In this document: positions 17,167 through 28,333 of the stretch, piece by piece
Layout of the letters: the number at the start of each line of letters is the position of its first letter
Position numbering within the stretch: the first letter of the stretch is position 1
Assembly: GCA_029558715.1 (NCBI GenBank)
Contig: JAKQEA010000047.1
Span: 1 to 64,000 of the forward strand
DNA: 64,000 nt
DNA from: Bacteroidota bacterium
Lineage (GTDB): Bacteria > Bacteroidota > Bacteroidia > Chitinophagales > Chitinophagaceae
Reading direction: 5' to 3'
The notes under the pieces: model-generated
Database searches by the model: none
Seen by the model: only the letters and a program-made list of their open reading frames with translations
What the model was told of the DNA's origin: nothing
Position numbers and translations under genes: made by a program

Positions 17167-18720
17167 TTATCTTTTTTGTCTTTTAGTTTTGAAGTGCTGG
17201 CCAGTTTTACGCTTATTACCTTCAGGGCTGCCCATACGGTTCATAGCGCAACGGAAACCAAGAGTACTTAGTGCCTGGTCTTCTTCAAGATGACGACGAG
17301 AGCCAGGAGTTAACCAATATGCTCTGTCATTCCAGCTACCACCTTTGTAAACTTTTGATTTTTCCGGGTGAATTAGCGTTGTATTAGCATAACCATAAGA
17401 AGACTGTGATAACGAGTCACCATCGAGGAAGTCGATAACATTACCTCTTTGGTAGTTTCTGCGGTTTTTGCTTTCCTCATCAGTTACAGCTACCATCTTC
17501 ACACGGCCAAGACTGTCTTTCTCATATCTTGTTGAAGGATCCATAGTAGATGGATCAGCAACATATAATTTTTTGTATTCATTACCGCGGAATGGTGCCG
17601 GTTGATCATCAAAATCGAGAGAAGAAAGAGGACGGTAAGTATCTTCCACCCACTCACTAACATTACCAGCCATGTTATAAATACCAAATCCATTTGGATA
17701 GAAAGATTGAACAGGAGCAGTGTAGAAGGCACGGTCATTTAGACCACCAGCCACACCGGCATTATCACCAGAGCCTCTTTTGAAGTTAGCCAGAAAAACT
17801 CCCTGCCAGCTTCCGCGACGGGTATCACGAAGCCCGTTTACGTTTTGTGACCAGGGATAAACTTGTTTATTTGACTGTAACTCTTCCCCTCTTTTACCTT
17901 CTTTAAGGCTGGGGCGGGGGTTTTGATTGATCAAACCATAAGCAGCATATTCCCACTCTGCCTCAAAAGGAAGACGGTAGTCAGGTGAAAGAAGACCTGA
18001 TTCATAAGTTGGTGCAATTGGGGGTTGTCCCTTTTTAGATTGCATAGCTTTACCGGGAGGGGCAGTGTATAACCCTAATAAGTATGATTTGGTATTAAAA
18101 TTATTGTCACCCTGTTGTGCACCGGGTTTTTGATTGGCTTTATTGATATATCCTTTCTGAACCAGTGTCCCTTCGTTTACACGATCACTTCTCCAAAGAC
18201 AAAAATCTTTTGCCTGTCTCCAGTTTACACCAACAACAGGATAATCGTTGAAACCAGGATGGCGGAAATAGAATTCAACCATTGGTTCATTATAACTTAA
18301 CTCACTTCTCCACACCAGTGTGTCAGGCAAAGCACCTTCCAGTATTTTTGCATTAGCGGGATCAGTTGGGTCAAACACTTTTGTCAACCAGTGAAGATAC
18401 TCACGGTAGTGAACGTTGGCCACTTCAGTACGGTCTATGTAAAAAGAAGGAACAGAAACACGACGGGGAATATTATTCCAGTCACCCATTACATCTTCCT
18501 CCGTTTGTCCCATGGTGAAGGTACCGCCTTCAACAAATACCAGACCCGGGCCAAGGCCCTGTTCTTTGGCCTTTGAAACCTGGAAACCACCCTGATTCTT
18601 ATCATTGTAGTTCCAACCAGTTACATCGGACTTATCGTATTTCTTTTTGCCAAAAAGGCCTTTTCCTTTACAGGATGCCAGCAGCACCACACAGGATAGT
18701 AGGATTGTTAAGTTTCTCAT
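17167..18720 (-). CDS. gldJ: Gliding motility/T9SS lipoprotein GldJ (SUMF1/FGE fold)
   Basis: Lipobox MRNLTILLSCVVLLASC, GLVFVEGGTFTMGQTEEDVMGDWNNIPRRVSVPSFYIDRTEV; adjacent to divergent porU-porV. Confidence 0.85.
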   Translation of the reverse strand: MRNLTILLSCVVLLASCKGKGLFGKKKYDKSDVTGWNYNDKNQGGFQVSKAKEQGLGPGLVFVEGGTFTMGQTEEDVMGDWNNIPRRVSVPSFYIDRTEVANVHYREYLHWLTKVFDPTDPANAKILEGALPDTLVWRSELSYNEPMVEFYFRHPGFNDYPVVGVNWRQAKDFCLWRSDRVNEGTLVQKGYINKANQKPGAQQGDNNFNTKSYLLGLYTAPPGKAMQSKKGQPPIAPTYESGLLSPDYRLPFEAEWEYAAYGLINQNPRPSLKEGKRGEELQSNKQVYPWSQNVNGLRDTRRGSWQGVFLANFKRGSGDNAGVAGGLNDRAFYTAPVQSFYPNGFGIYNMAGNVSEWVEDTYRPLSSLDFDDQPAPFRGNEYKKLYVADPSTMDPSTRYEKDSLGRVKMVAVTDEESKNRRNYQRGNVIDFLDGDSLSQSSYGYANTTLIHPEKSKVYKGGSWNDRAYWLTPGSRRHLEEDQALSTLGFRCAMNRMGSPEGNKRKTGQHFKTKRQKR

Positions 18721-18897
18721 TGTTTTTTGCATAAACCTATGAATTGGAATAATTTTAACGCCGGATGGGGTGAAATATTGCACCCTAAATAACTTTTACC
18801 TGCCGGAAATGCGAATATAGACAGTTTAGGTAAAAACGGATACGCAGAAATACCTTTTTTTAAACGGGAAATTCCCATCAGACCAATACGTTAGCAC

Positions 18898-21800
18898 ATG
18901 AAGTTGTTCCGGGATATTGTTTTGACAGGAATCCTCCTTTCAGGCTCTTTTTTAGCTCCTGCGCAACGAATTTATTCTACAAGTTCTGTACTGAGCAGCG
19001 GCAGTTGGTACAAATTAGGTGTAAAGCAAAGGGGAGTTTACAAGATTGATATTCCTTTTCTGGCCAGTCTGGGAGTAAACACTACCGGACTTTCGTCCAA
19101 CTCGGTAAGATTATTTGGGAATGGTGGCGCAATGTTGTCAGAAGCAAATGCAGGACAATGGCTGGATGACCTCGCAGAAAACAGTATTCAGGTGGTAGAT
19201 GGCGGCGATGGTGTCATTAATGGTACTGATTATATACTTTTTTATGCTCCGGGGCCGGATGAATGGAAGAAAGATTCGGTCAATAAAAGATTCATTCATC
19301 AAAAGAACCTTTACAGTACCGAGTCTTACTATTATTTAACTATTGGAGGGAATGGAGAACGGGTACATAATACTCCATTGTCAGGCCCTCCGGCTATTAC
19401 TGTAACCAGTTTTTCTGAGAGGTTCTTTCATGAATCAGATACCATCAATTTCCTCGCAAGCGGTAAGGAATGGTATGGGGAGGAATTTACCAACGCTCCG
19501 GGAAAAAGTTTAACAAGAACATTTACCGTTACTATTCCTGACATTCTTGTTAATACACCTTTATTACTGCAAAGTAATTGTGTAGCAAGATCAGTAGGTA
19601 CCAGCAGCCGTTTTGATATTAAAATAAATGACCAGCCAGCGGGACAGCAACTCATTAATTCAGTTGGTGGTGGTCAGTATGATTTGTTTGTACAGCCTTC
19701 AACAGTATTATTATCCTCGACGGCTTCTCAAAGTAATGTCAGCATTAACTATACTTATGTGCCGGGAAGTTTTAATTCGCAGGGATGGCTTAACTGGTTT
19801 GAAATTTTTGCCAGGCGGAATTTGTCAATGAATGGAGTAGATCAGTTATTGTTCAGAGACTGGTTAAGTGTAGGGAATACTAATGCAGAATTTATCGTAA
19901 AAAATGCCACCTCTTCTACCCAGGTTTGGGAAGTTACCGATCCTTTGCACCCTTCACGAATGATAGGAGCTCTTTCAGGTACTGAATTCAGGTTTGTAAA
20001 TGATTGTTCCCGCTTGAGAGAGTATATAGCTTTCAATAATAGTGCCTTTTTAATTCCTGCGGGAATAGGGAGAATCAACAACCAGGACCTGCACAATACT
20101 TCGCCAGCAGATTTTTTAATTGTCACCCATTCATCTTTATTGCCGCAGGCACAAAGGCTTGCACAATTTCATCAGCAGAAAAATAGCTTACGGGTGGTTG
20201 TAGCGACAACTGAACAGGTATTTAATGAATTTGGCAGCGGCTCTCCGGATCCTACCGCCATTCGGGACTTTGTAAAAATGTACCATGATAAGTATGGCAC
20301 TAATACAGTTGATAAACTAAAATACTTATTGTTATTCGGAGATGCCTCCTTTGATTATAAGGACAGAATAAATAACAATACGAATCTTGTTCCTTCGTAT
20401 CAAAGTGTTTTTTCTACCGATCCTCTGTCAACTTATGCCTCAGACGATTTCTTTGGATTTTTGGATGACAACGAGGATATCAATTCCGGGCTGGTTATTA
20501 ATTACCTGGATATCGGAATTGGCCGTGTGCCGGCGAAAAACACAGCCGAAGCCAAAAATTTTGTAGACAAAGTAGAAGCTTATTTTGCCCCTGAGAGTTT
20601 TGGTCCCTGGCGAAATAATCTCACTTTTATTGCAGATGATGAAGATGATAACCTTCATTTGCAGGATGCCGAGACAATAACTACAACCGCATCATCGGCA
20701 GGAGCGGTGTTTAATCAGCGAAAAATATACCTGGATGCTTATCAGCAGGAGAGTGGGGCAGGGGGAAGCCGTTATCCGCAGGCCAATCAGGCTATTAATA
20801 ACCAAATTTATAATGGTACTCTTATCTGGAATTATAATGGTCATGGCGGTTCAAGGAGACTGGCAGAGGAAACTGTACTGGATCAGGATATAGTGAACGG
20901 CTGGAGCAATACCAACCGGTTGCCATTGTTTATTACTGCTACCTGCGATTTTGCACCGTACGATAATCCAACAATAAACTCTATAGGTGAAAATATTTTG
21001 CTGAGGCAAAAAAACGGGGCTATCGCACTGATGACTACAACAAGGCTTGTTTTTGCATTCAGCAACCGGGTAATGAATAATAATTACGTCCAATTCGCTT
21101 TACTGCCTGATGCGAACGGCAAATACAGAACACTTGGGGAGGCAGTAAAAGAAGCAAAGAACTATACATACCAGACTTCAGGGGATATAGCCAACAACAG
21201 GAAATTTACATTATTGGGTGACCCTGCCATGTCACTTGCGTTTCCTTCTCTGGGAGTAAGGGCAACAAGTGTAAACGGTATAGCCGTTTCACAGGCCGAT
21301 ACATTAAGTACTGCTGAAAAAATTGTAATCGAAGGTGAAGTCATCGACATTTCGGGCAATGTATTATCAGGATTTAATGGTAATGTTTATCCGGTTGTTT
21401 TTGATAAATTTCAAACAATAAATACGCTTGGCAACGACCCCGGTAGCCCGGTTACCAGTTTTCAAACGCAAAACAATATTCTTTTTAAAGGTAAAGCATC
21501 GGTACAGAACGGGAGGTTTACATTCTCTTTCAAAGTGCCAAAGGATATTAATTTTCAATATGGTTTCGGGAGACTTAGTTTGTATGCTGAAAACGGTACA
21601 CAGGATGGCAGTGGTCTTTTTACCAATTTTGTGGTTGGGGGAACCGGAAGTGGTATCAACAACGATAATGAAGGACCGGAAATAAAGGCCTGGTTAAATG
21701 ATGAGCAATTTGTAAATGGCGGGCTTGCTAATCAAAAACCGGTGTTACTTGTTAAGCTTATCGATTCTTCGGGAATAAATACAACTGGTACCGGCATAGG

Positions 21801-22323
21801 CCATGATATTGTGGCTACATTAGATAACGATAACAACCAGTATTTCATCCTTAATGATTATTACCAGGGTGAACTAAATAGTTACCAGCAAGGTATGGTG
21901 CGGTTCCAGCTTCCCGAATTACCTCCGGGCCCACATTCAATTAAGATCAAAGCATGGGATGTATTGAATAATTCCAGTGAGATTACATTGGATTTTATTG
22001 TTGCAAATGATGCTGAGTTGGAGCTTAGCCATGTCTTGAACTACCCCAATCCTTTTACTACCAATACCCGTTTTTGGTTTGAGCATAACAAACCTGGGCA
22101 ACAATTACAGGTACAACTCCAGGTAATGACGATAACAGGCCGTATAATAAAGACGATCATCGAAACAGTAAATTCTTCCGGAAATCGTGTCTCCGACATT
22201 CTCTGGGATGGAAAGGATGAGTATGGCGACAGGCCCGGCAGAGGGGTGTATTTATATAAAATCCGGGTAATATCATCAGATAAAAAGACAAAAGAAGTGT
22301 TGGGTAAGCTGGTAATTTTATGA
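18898..22323 (+). CDS. porU: Type IX secretion system sortase PorU (C25 gingipain-like)
   Basis: 1141 aa; LIWNYNGHGG and LFITATCDFAPYD catalytic His/Cys regions; C-terminal FlgD-like LSHVLNYPNPFTTNTRF...DGKDEYGDRPGRGVYLYKI. Confidence 0.9.
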   Translation: MKLFRDIVLTGILLSGSFLAPAQRIYSTSSVLSSGSWYKLGVKQRGVYKIDIPFLASLGVNTTGLSSNSVRLFGNGGAMLSEANAGQWLDDLAENSIQVVDGGDGVINGTDYILFYAPGPDEWKKDSVNKRFIHQKNLYSTESYYYLTIGGNGERVHNTPLSGPPAITVTSFSERFFHESDTINFLASGKEWYGEEFTNAPGKSLTRTFTVTIPDILVNTPLLLQSNCVARSVGTSSRFDIKINDQPAGQQLINSVGGGQYDLFVQPSTVLLSSTASQSNVSINYTYVPGSFNSQGWLNWFEIFARRNLSMNGVDQLLFRDWLSVGNTNAEFIVKNATSSTQVWEVTDPLHPSRMIGALSGTEFRFVNDCSRLREYIAFNNSAFLIPAGIGRINNQDLHNTSPADFLIVTHSSLLPQAQRLAQFHQQKNSLRVVVATTEQVFNEFGSGSPDPTAIRDFVKMYHDKYGTNTVDKLKYLLLFGDASFDYKDRINNNTNLVPSYQSVFSTDPLSTYASDDFFGFLDDNEDINSGLVINYLDIGIGRVPAKNTAEAKNFVDKVEAYFAPESFGPWRNNLTFIADDEDDNLHLQDAETITTTASSAGAVFNQRKIYLDAYQQESGAGGSRYPQANQAINNQIYNGTLIWNYNGHGGSRRLAEETVLDQDIVNGWSNTNRLPLFITATCDFAPYDNPTINSIGENILLRQKNGAIALMTTTRLVFAFSNRVMNNNYVQFALLPDANGKYRTLGEAVKEAKNYTYQTSGDIANNRKFTLLGDPAMSLAFPSLGVRATSVNGIAVSQADTLSTAEKIVIEGEVIDISGNVLSGFNGNVYPVVFDKFQTINTLGNDPGSPVTSFQTQNNILFKGKASVQNGRFTFSFKVPKDINFQYGFGRLSLYAENGTQDGSGLFTNFVVGGTGSGINNDNEGPEIKAWLNDEQFVNGGLANQKPVLLVKLIDSSGINTTGTGIGHDIVATLDNDNNQYFILNDYYQGELNSYQQGMVRFQLPELPPGPHSIKIKAWDVLNNSSEITLDFIVANDAELELSHVLNYPNPFTTNTRFWFEHNKPGQQLQVQLQVMTITGRIIKTIIETVNSSGNRVSDILWDGKDEYGDRPGRGVYLYKIRVISSDKKTKEVLGKLVIL

Positions 22324-22490
22324 AAAACCGGAATTTTGCACCTCAAAAAGAAATTTTAACAATAAAATCGAAAAGAAGACGTTTTTTCAGAAATTTGCCC
22401 GTTGGCTGACGCCTTCCGGGAACCTAAAAACCGTTGAGTACCACCTAAAATCGACAATTTTTTCGTTTCAGATAAAATTCTCTATTTTAG

Positions 22491-22520
22491 TTTTGTATTT
22501 ATTCAAAAGCTCTATATTTA
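22491..22520 (+). promoter_or_regulatory. Candidate Bacteroidota-type promoter of porV
   Basis: TTTTG-N17-TATATTTA, resembling TTTG/TAnnTTTG, upstream of ATG 22543. Confidence 0.4.
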
Positions 22521-22542
22521 CACCATTATTAAAAAATTTCTA

Positions 22543-23703
22543 ATGAGACCAACTGCTTTAAAACTAACTGCCGGAATCCTGCTTTTTTGTGGATTGTCAT
22601 CTGCTGTAAAAGCTCAGGTAGAACCAATTAACGTTGTTACAACTGCTGTTCCTTTCCTTCGAATTTCACCAGATGCCCGTTCGGGCGGTATGGGAGAACT
22701 TGGTGTTGCCACTTCTCCTGATGCTTATTCAGGTTTATGGAATATCGGTAAAGTAGCTTTCAATCAATCAAAAGGTGGAATAGGTGCTACTTATACACCA
22801 TGGCTGAAAGATCTTGTAAATGATGTTTATCTCGCTACACTTTCCGGCTACTACAAATTCGATGAAAACCAGGCATTTTCTGGTTCTGTTCGTTACTTTA
22901 GTCTTGGTAATATTACTTTTACCGATAATCTGGGTAACGACTTTGGTAGTTTCCGCCCCCGTGAATTTGGTATCGATGTAGGATATTCCCGTAAACTTTC
23001 AGCAAAAAGCGGTGTAGGTATCGCTTTGAAATACATCAACTCAAATCTTGCTGGCGGTACTACTGTAGGTAGCACTACTTACAAAGCAGGTAGCGCTGTA
23101 GCAGCTGACCTGGCATACTATCATGATGGCAAGAAGCCTACAGGTAGTGGTTGGGCCTGGGGTGCAGTTTTGTCTAACCTCGGTTCAAAAATTTCTTATA
23201 CCGATAATGCAGATGCTAAGGATTTCATTCCTGCAAACCTCGGACTTGGCGCTAACTATACCAGCAAATTCAATGATGTTAATTCAATCTCTTTCGGTGT
23301 TGAGGTTAATAAATTATTAGTACCAACTCCTCCTACTGACCCTGCTACTCCTCAGCAATTAGCAGATTATAGAAGTAAAGGTGTAGTCGGAAGCTGGTTC
23401 AGTTCTTTCGGTGATGCTCCTGATGGCTTCGGCGAAGAGCTGAAAGAATTCCAATTGTCATTGGGTGCTGAATACTGGTACAATAACCAGTTTGCCCTGC
23501 GTGCCGGATATTTCTATGAGAACAAAAACAAAGGTAACCGCCGTTATTTTACAACTGGTTTAGGTCTTAAGTACAATGTTTTTGGTTTCAACTTTGCCTA
23601 CCTTATTCCAACAGGTGCTGGAGTAAGTCGTAATCCGCTTTCAAACACTCTTCGTTTCTCTGTATTGTTTGACCTCGACGGTAGTGCTAAAGCAACAAAA
23701 TAA
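22543..23703 (+). CDS. porV: T9SS outer membrane protein PorV
   Basis: TTAVPFLRISPDARSGGMGELGVATSPDAYSGLWN; immediately downstream of porU. Confidence 0.92.
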   Translation: MRPTALKLTAGILLFCGLSSAVKAQVEPINVVTTAVPFLRISPDARSGGMGELGVATSPDAYSGLWNIGKVAFNQSKGGIGATYTPWLKDLVNDVYLATLSGYYKFDENQAFSGSVRYFSLGNITFTDNLGNDFGSFRPREFGIDVGYSRKLSAKSGVGIALKYINSNLAGGTTVGSTTYKAGSAVAADLAYYHDGKKPTGSGWAWGAVLSNLGSKISYTDNADAKDFIPANLGLGANYTSKFNDVNSISFGVEVNKLLVPTPPTDPATPQQLADYRSKGVVGSWFSSFGDAPDGFGEELKEFQLSLGAEYWYNNQFALRAGYFYENKNKGNRRYFTTGLGLKYNVFGFNFAYLIPTGAGVSRNPLSNTLRFSVLFDLDGSAKATK

Positions 23704-23729
23704 TAAATTTTCTTCTTTTCAATATTTAG

Positions 23730-23758
23730 AGTCCCGGTAAAGCACCGGGACTTTTTTT
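23730..23758 (+). terminator. Rho-independent terminator of porV
   Basis: AGTCCCGGT-AAAGC-ACCGGGACTTTTTTT. Confidence 0.9.
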
Positions 23759-23832
23759 ATGTACCATGCAAATAGTAAGAGGCATTTCGTAAGGTAAGAT
23801 GGCTTTTGATGATATTTGTAAAAAGAATTGAT

Positions 23833-24315
23833 ATGTCATATCGTATAGGATCAGGAGTAGATTTTCATCAGCTGGCAGAAGGCAGAGAGCTTTGGATAGG
23901 GGGGGTCAAAATTCCTCATCATAAAGGTGCGTTAGGGCATAGCGATGCAGATGTGCTTTTACATGCTATCTGTGATGCGTTATTGGGGGCTTTAAGCCTC
24001 GGAGATATCGGCGTTCATTTTCCAAATACTGACCCTGCATACAAGAATATTGATAGTAAAATATTATTGCAAAAAACAATTGCTTTAATACACCAGGAGG
24101 GTTTTGTTGTGGTAAATGTGGACAGTACTCTTTGCCTTGAAGCCCCTAAAATAAAATCCTATGTACCGGAAATGCAAAAGATCGTAGCAGATATATTAGG
24201 AGTTGAGAGAAAGGATATTTCTGTAAAAGCAACCACAACAGAACAAATGGGGTTTGCAGGAAGAGAGGAAGGGCTAATGGCCTATGCCACTGTGTTGCTC
24301 CGCAAAAAGGCATAG
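23833..24315 (+). CDS. ispF: 2-C-methyl-D-erythritol 2,4-cyclodiphosphate synthase
   Basis: [52 protein letters not shown]; conserved start MSYRIG at 23833. Confidence 0.95.
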   Translation: MSYRIGSGVDFHQLAEGRELWIGGVKIPHHKGALGHSDADVLLHAICDALLGALSLGDIGVHFPNTDPAYKNIDSKILLQKTIALIHQEGFVVVNVDSTLCLEAPKIKSYVPEMQKIVADILGVERKDISVKATTTEQMGFAGREEGLMAYATVLLRKKA

Positions 24316-24343
24316 TAACGTTACTGATACTTATCTTTGCGGC

Positions 24344-24787
24344 ATGGCCGGAATTGAAGTAAGAATTATTAATCAATCATCTAATCCTTTGCCGGCTTAT
24401 GCAACAGCTGGTTCTTCAGGAATGGATATCAGGGCTAACCTGGATGTCCCTTTTACTTTAAAACCATTTGAGAGAATACTGGTGCCTACGGGACTGTTTA
24501 TCGAGTTACCCGAAGGTTATGAAGCGCAGATTCGTCCAAGAAGCGGCCTGGCAATCAAGCAGGGGATTACTTGTCTGAATACTCCCGGCACTATTGACGC
24601 AGACTACCGGGGCGAAATTAAGATTATCTTAATCAACCTTTCAACAGAAGAACAGGTCATTCAGCATGGAGATCGTATAGCACAAATGATTTTTCAAAAG
24701 GTAGAGAAATGTACCTGGAATGAAACGGACAAATTAGCATTCACAGAAAGGAATGATGGAGGATTCGGCCATACAGGTAAGCAATAA
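24344..24787 (+). CDS. dut: dUTP diphosphatase
   Basis: [60 protein letters not shown]; start MAGIEV. Confidence 0.95.
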   Translation: MAGIEVRIINQSSNPLPAYATAGSSGMDIRANLDVPFTLKPFERILVPTGLFIELPEGYEAQIRPRSGLAIKQGITCLNTPGTIDADYRGEIKIILINLSTEEQVIQHGDRIAQMIFQKVEKCTWNETDKLAFTERNDGGFGHTGKQ

Positions 24788-24799
24788 AGGCGTTTAATT

Positions 24800-25618
24800 A
24801 TGATCAGATTTCCAATTGTTTTTATTTTATTTACCTGCTTGCTTTGCTCCTGCAAGGATACCCGGAAGATTCAATCGGCCATAGTAAAAAAAGATTCTGT
24901 AGCAATTGTCACCCCTCCGGTTTACAATGGCAAAGAAGACTCACTTGCTTTTATAAGAGAAAGTTATAATCATATTCTTAATCATAAAATTGACTTTACT
25001 ACTTTTTCGGCAAAGATGGATGTAGATTATGATGACCCAGATGGTAAGAAGATGGATGTAAATGCTCAGATCAGAATGTATAAAGACAGTATAATCTGGG
25101 TATCCATTACTGCGATATTAGGTATCGAAGGGTTGCGGGCATATATAACCCCCGATTCTGTCAAGTTGCTCGACAAGCAAAACAAGATTTACATTGCCCG
25201 CAGTGTAGCTTACTTACAGGAAATAACAGCTTTGCCCCTGGATCTCCCTTCCCTGCAGGACTTACTTATAGGAAACCCGGTGTTCCTTGATTCTAATATT
25301 ACATCATATAGTAAATCAACCGGATCCGTTTCTTTACTTGGAATAAACGAAATATTCAAAATGCTGATTACGATAAGCGATCCGGAGAAACTCTTACAGA
25401 GCAGTAAGCTGGATGATCTTGATGAGCAGAGAAACAGGACCAGTTATCTTACTTATTCTGATTACGAGACAAAGAAGGGAGTAGCTTTTTCCAAAAAAAG
25501 AACCATTACAGTATCGGAGAAAAAAAAGCTTGGTATTAAGCTGAATTTTAAGCAATATGAATTTAATGAAACGTTAAGTTTCCCCTTTAATGTGCCGAAA
25601 AATTATAAGTCTGAATAG
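24800..25618 (+). CDS. DUF4292-like lipoprotein
   Basis: Lipobox FTCLLCSC; KMDVNAQIRMYKDSIIWVSITAILGIEGLRAYITPDSVKLLDK. Confidence 0.8.
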   Translation: MIRFPIVFILFTCLLCSCKDTRKIQSAIVKKDSVAIVTPPVYNGKEDSLAFIRESYNHILNHKIDFTTFSAKMDVDYDDPDGKKMDVNAQIRMYKDSIIWVSITAILGIEGLRAYITPDSVKLLDKQNKIYIARSVAYLQEITALPLDLPSLQDLLIGNPVFLDSNITSYSKSTGSVSLLGINEIFKMLITISDPEKLLQSSKLDDLDEQRNRTSYLTYSDYETKKGVAFSKKRTITVSEKKKLGIKLNFKQYEFNETLSFPFNVPKNYKSE

Positions 25619-25698
25619 CCGGATAAAATTTATTTTGCATATTGCCGTTATCATATATCATTCCGCACCCTGTTTTTTTAACCCATATCCCATTTAGT

Positions 25699-27039
25699 AT
25701 GAGAAAAAAAATAGTCTTACCGTTATTGTTCATTGGATTTGCCACTTTAATTTATGGTCAACCCGATCAGGATAAATCACAGCTGGAGAAAGAAAGGCAG
25801 GAAATTCAACGGGAATTGAAAGAAATACAGAGTATGTACAATAAGGTAAAGGGGCAAACAAAGCAAACCCTTGGCCAGTTGAATATGTTAAACCGGAAAA
25901 TAAACCTGCAGGAACAATATATTGGTACCATTAATAAAGAACTAAGGTCCATTGATGATGATATTTATCTCAGTGAACTGGAAATCTACCGTTTGAATAA
26001 GCAACTGGATACACTGAAAACACAGTATGCCAGGACAATTGTATACTCATATAAGAACAGGAGTAATTATGATTACCTGAACTTTATTTTTTCTGCCGGC
26101 AGTTTCAATGATGCCATCAAAAGGGTAGCCTACCTGAAAAGCTACAGGGCATACAGGGAAAAACAGGTGAGTACAATATTAGAAACACAGCAATTAATAG
26201 CTCAGCGCAAACGGCAGCAATTGGTCAGAAAAGATCAAAAGAATGTTGCATTGCAAAGCCAGACCAAACAGGTGCAGGAACTGGCAGTGCAGAAAAAGGA
26301 AAAAGATGCAGTGGTCTCGCAACTAAAATCAAAAGAAAAGGAATTGCAGGGGCAAATAGCTTCCAAGAAGAAAAGAGACAGGGATCTTCAAAATGCAATT
26401 ACCGCCATAGTAAGAAGAGAAATTGAAGCTGCGAAGGCTAAAGCTAAAGCGGAAGCTGATGCAAAGAGAAAGGCTGATGAAATTGCAGAAAAGAAAAACC
26501 CCGAGAAACCTTCAACTACAACAGGTCCCGCTACTACCCCTGCTACAACTGGCGCCACCAGCAAAAGAAATGAAGTAACGAAGAAACCTGATAGTTATCT
26601 TGATCTTAATGCAAAAGATGTGGCTTTAAACACCAGTTTTCAGGCTAATAAGGCAAGACTCCCCTGGCCGGTTGATAACGGAGTGGTAACGCTTAGGTTC
26701 GGTAATAATAAAATTGAAAATACCCTGTTGACATTTGATAATCCCGGTCTTACTATAGCAACGCCTTCTTCAGGAGTAGCTGTAAAAGCAGTATTTGACG
26801 GCGAGGTAAGTGGCGTCTATAACCTTGGAGATGGCATGGCTATTACCATCAGGCATGGAAAATATTTTACTACTTACAGTAATTTATCCGGAGTAACTGT
26901 ATCAAAAGGGGCAACAGTTAAAACCGGACAGCAGATAGGAAGGGCCGGAAAAGACGATGATGGCAATGGAGGACAGGTTGATTTCATTCTTATGATTGAA
27001 ACAAAAAATATTGATCCCTTGCCATGGCTGCGTCGTTGA
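25699..27039 (+). CDS. Murein hydrolase activator EnvC-like, coiled coil plus M23/LytM domain
   Basis: Long coiled coil, then WPVDNGVVTLRFG...AVKAVFDGEVSGVYNLGDGMAITIRHGKYFTTYSNLSGVTVSKG. Confidence 0.88.
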   Translation: MRKKIVLPLLFIGFATLIYGQPDQDKSQLEKERQEIQRELKEIQSMYNKVKGQTKQTLGQLNMLNRKINLQEQYIGTINKELRSIDDDIYLSELEIYRLNKQLDTLKTQYARTIVYSYKNRSNYDYLNFIFSAGSFNDAIKRVAYLKSYRAYREKQVSTILETQQLIAQRKRQQLVRKDQKNVALQSQTKQVQELAVQKKEKDAVVSQLKSKEKELQGQIASKKKRDRDLQNAITAIVRREIEAAKAKAKAEADAKRKADEIAEKKNPEKPSTTTGPATTPATTGATSKRNEVTKKPDSYLDLNAKDVALNTSFQANKARLPWPVDNGVVTLRFGNNKIENTLLTFDNPGLTIATPSSGVAVKAVFDGEVSGVYNLGDGMAITIRHGKYFTTYSNLSGVTVSKGATVKTGQQIGRAGKDDDGNGGQVDFILMIETKNIDPLPWLRR

Positions 27040-27097
27040 TAGTATAACTGTGAAAAATCAACATATTACAAAGCCACGAATTTTCGTGGCTATGTTG

Positions 27098-28216
27098 TTA
27101 TAGAAATTTTTCATATAATTTTTCGTATAGGGGTACGATATTATGTATATCAAATTTCTTTGCATGTGCCGCGGCTCTTTCCTTAAACCCTTTTAATATC
27201 TCATCATTCTGCAAGATGGATAAAGCCTGCTTGCTCATAGTGTCTACTTCGCCTACATCAGCCATATAACCTGTTTCTCCCGGAATATTTATTTCGCCAA
27301 GGCCACCTGCATTGGTAGAGATAACCGGTACACCGGCCGCCATTGCTTCCAACGCAGCCAAACCAAAACTCTCATACTCTGATGTTAGCAGGAAGAGGTC
27401 TGCGATTGCAAGTATATCTTCCATTTGTTCCTGTTTGCCCACAAAGCGTATCTCATCACATACTCCCAGTTCGCGGCTCAGATCTTCCGCTGTACTTCTT
27501 TCTGGTCCGTCGCCAACAAATAATAGCTTTGAGGGTATTTGTTTATTCACTTCTGCAAAGATCTTTACCACATCCTGTACTCTCTTTATTTTCCTGAAAT
27601 TGGAGGCATGGAGAAGGATTCTTTCTCCATTTGGGGCTATTACTTTTCTGAATGCATCAATCGGTTTTCTGCTGAAACGGCTAACATCAACAAAATTGAC
27701 AATTACTTCGATCTCTTTCGTGATATGAAAATGCTTGAATGTCTCATCCCGGAGATTTTGTGATACAGCCGTGATAGCATCGCTTTCATTAATGGAAAAA
27801 GTTACTACAGGTGCATAGGTTTTATCTCTTCCAACCAACGTTATATCTGTTCCATGCAGAGTGGTGATAACAGGAATATTCTTACCCTCTTTTTTTAAGA
27901 TCTGCTTGGCCATATAAGCTGCTGATGCATGAGGAATGGCATAATGCACATGCAGCAGATCAAGATCATTGTTTTTGATTACATCCACCATAGTACTGGC
28001 CAGTGCTGTCTCATAAGGAGGATAGTCAAACAACGGATAGGTAGGCACCTGTACTTCATGATAAAGTATATTGGGCGTAAACCCACCTAATCTTACAGGC
28101 TGCTGATAAGTAATAAAATGAACGAGGTGGCCTTTCTGGGCCAGGGCTTTACCCAGTTCTGTGGCCAGCACACCTGAACCTCCAAACGTAGGGTAGCAAA
28201 CAATACCAATTTTCAT
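27098..28216 (-). CDS. bshA: N-acetyl-alpha-D-glucosaminyl L-malate synthase BshA
   Basis: MKIGIVCYPTFGGSGVLATELGKALAQKGHLVHFITYQQPVRL, ITTLHGTDITLVG, TSEYESFGLAALEAMAAGVPVI. Confidence 0.9.
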   Translation of the reverse strand: MKIGIVCYPTFGGSGVLATELGKALAQKGHLVHFITYQQPVRLGGFTPNILYHEVQVPTYPLFDYPPYETALASTMVDVIKNNDLDLLHVHYAIPHASAAYMAKQILKKEGKNIPVITTLHGTDITLVGRDKTYAPVVTFSINESDAITAVSQNLRDETFKHFHITKEIEVIVNFVDVSRFSRKPIDAFRKVIAPNGERILLHASNFRKIKRVQDVVKIFAEVNKQIPSKLLFVGDGPERSTAEDLSRELGVCDEIRFVGKQEQMEDILAIADLFLLTSEYESFGLAALEAMAAGVPVISTNAGGLGEINIPGETGYMADVGEVDTMSKQALSILQNDEILKGFKERAAAHAKKFDIHNIVPLYEKLYEKFL

Positions 28217-28333
28217 AATTCAAAAATTCAAAGGACGTCTAAGGTAACGGTTTTAGACGGGTTTGGTTTACCACTCATCTTAAATAATTATCTTCATTTC
28301 TGATTTCAATTAGTTTTAATAAAATTCAGGCTC

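Noticed and set aside
27072-27091. Hairpin AGCCACGAA-TT-TTCGTGGCT between envC and bshA
   Set aside because: Strong stem, but only a 2-nt loop and no T-tract on either strand; not called as a terminator.
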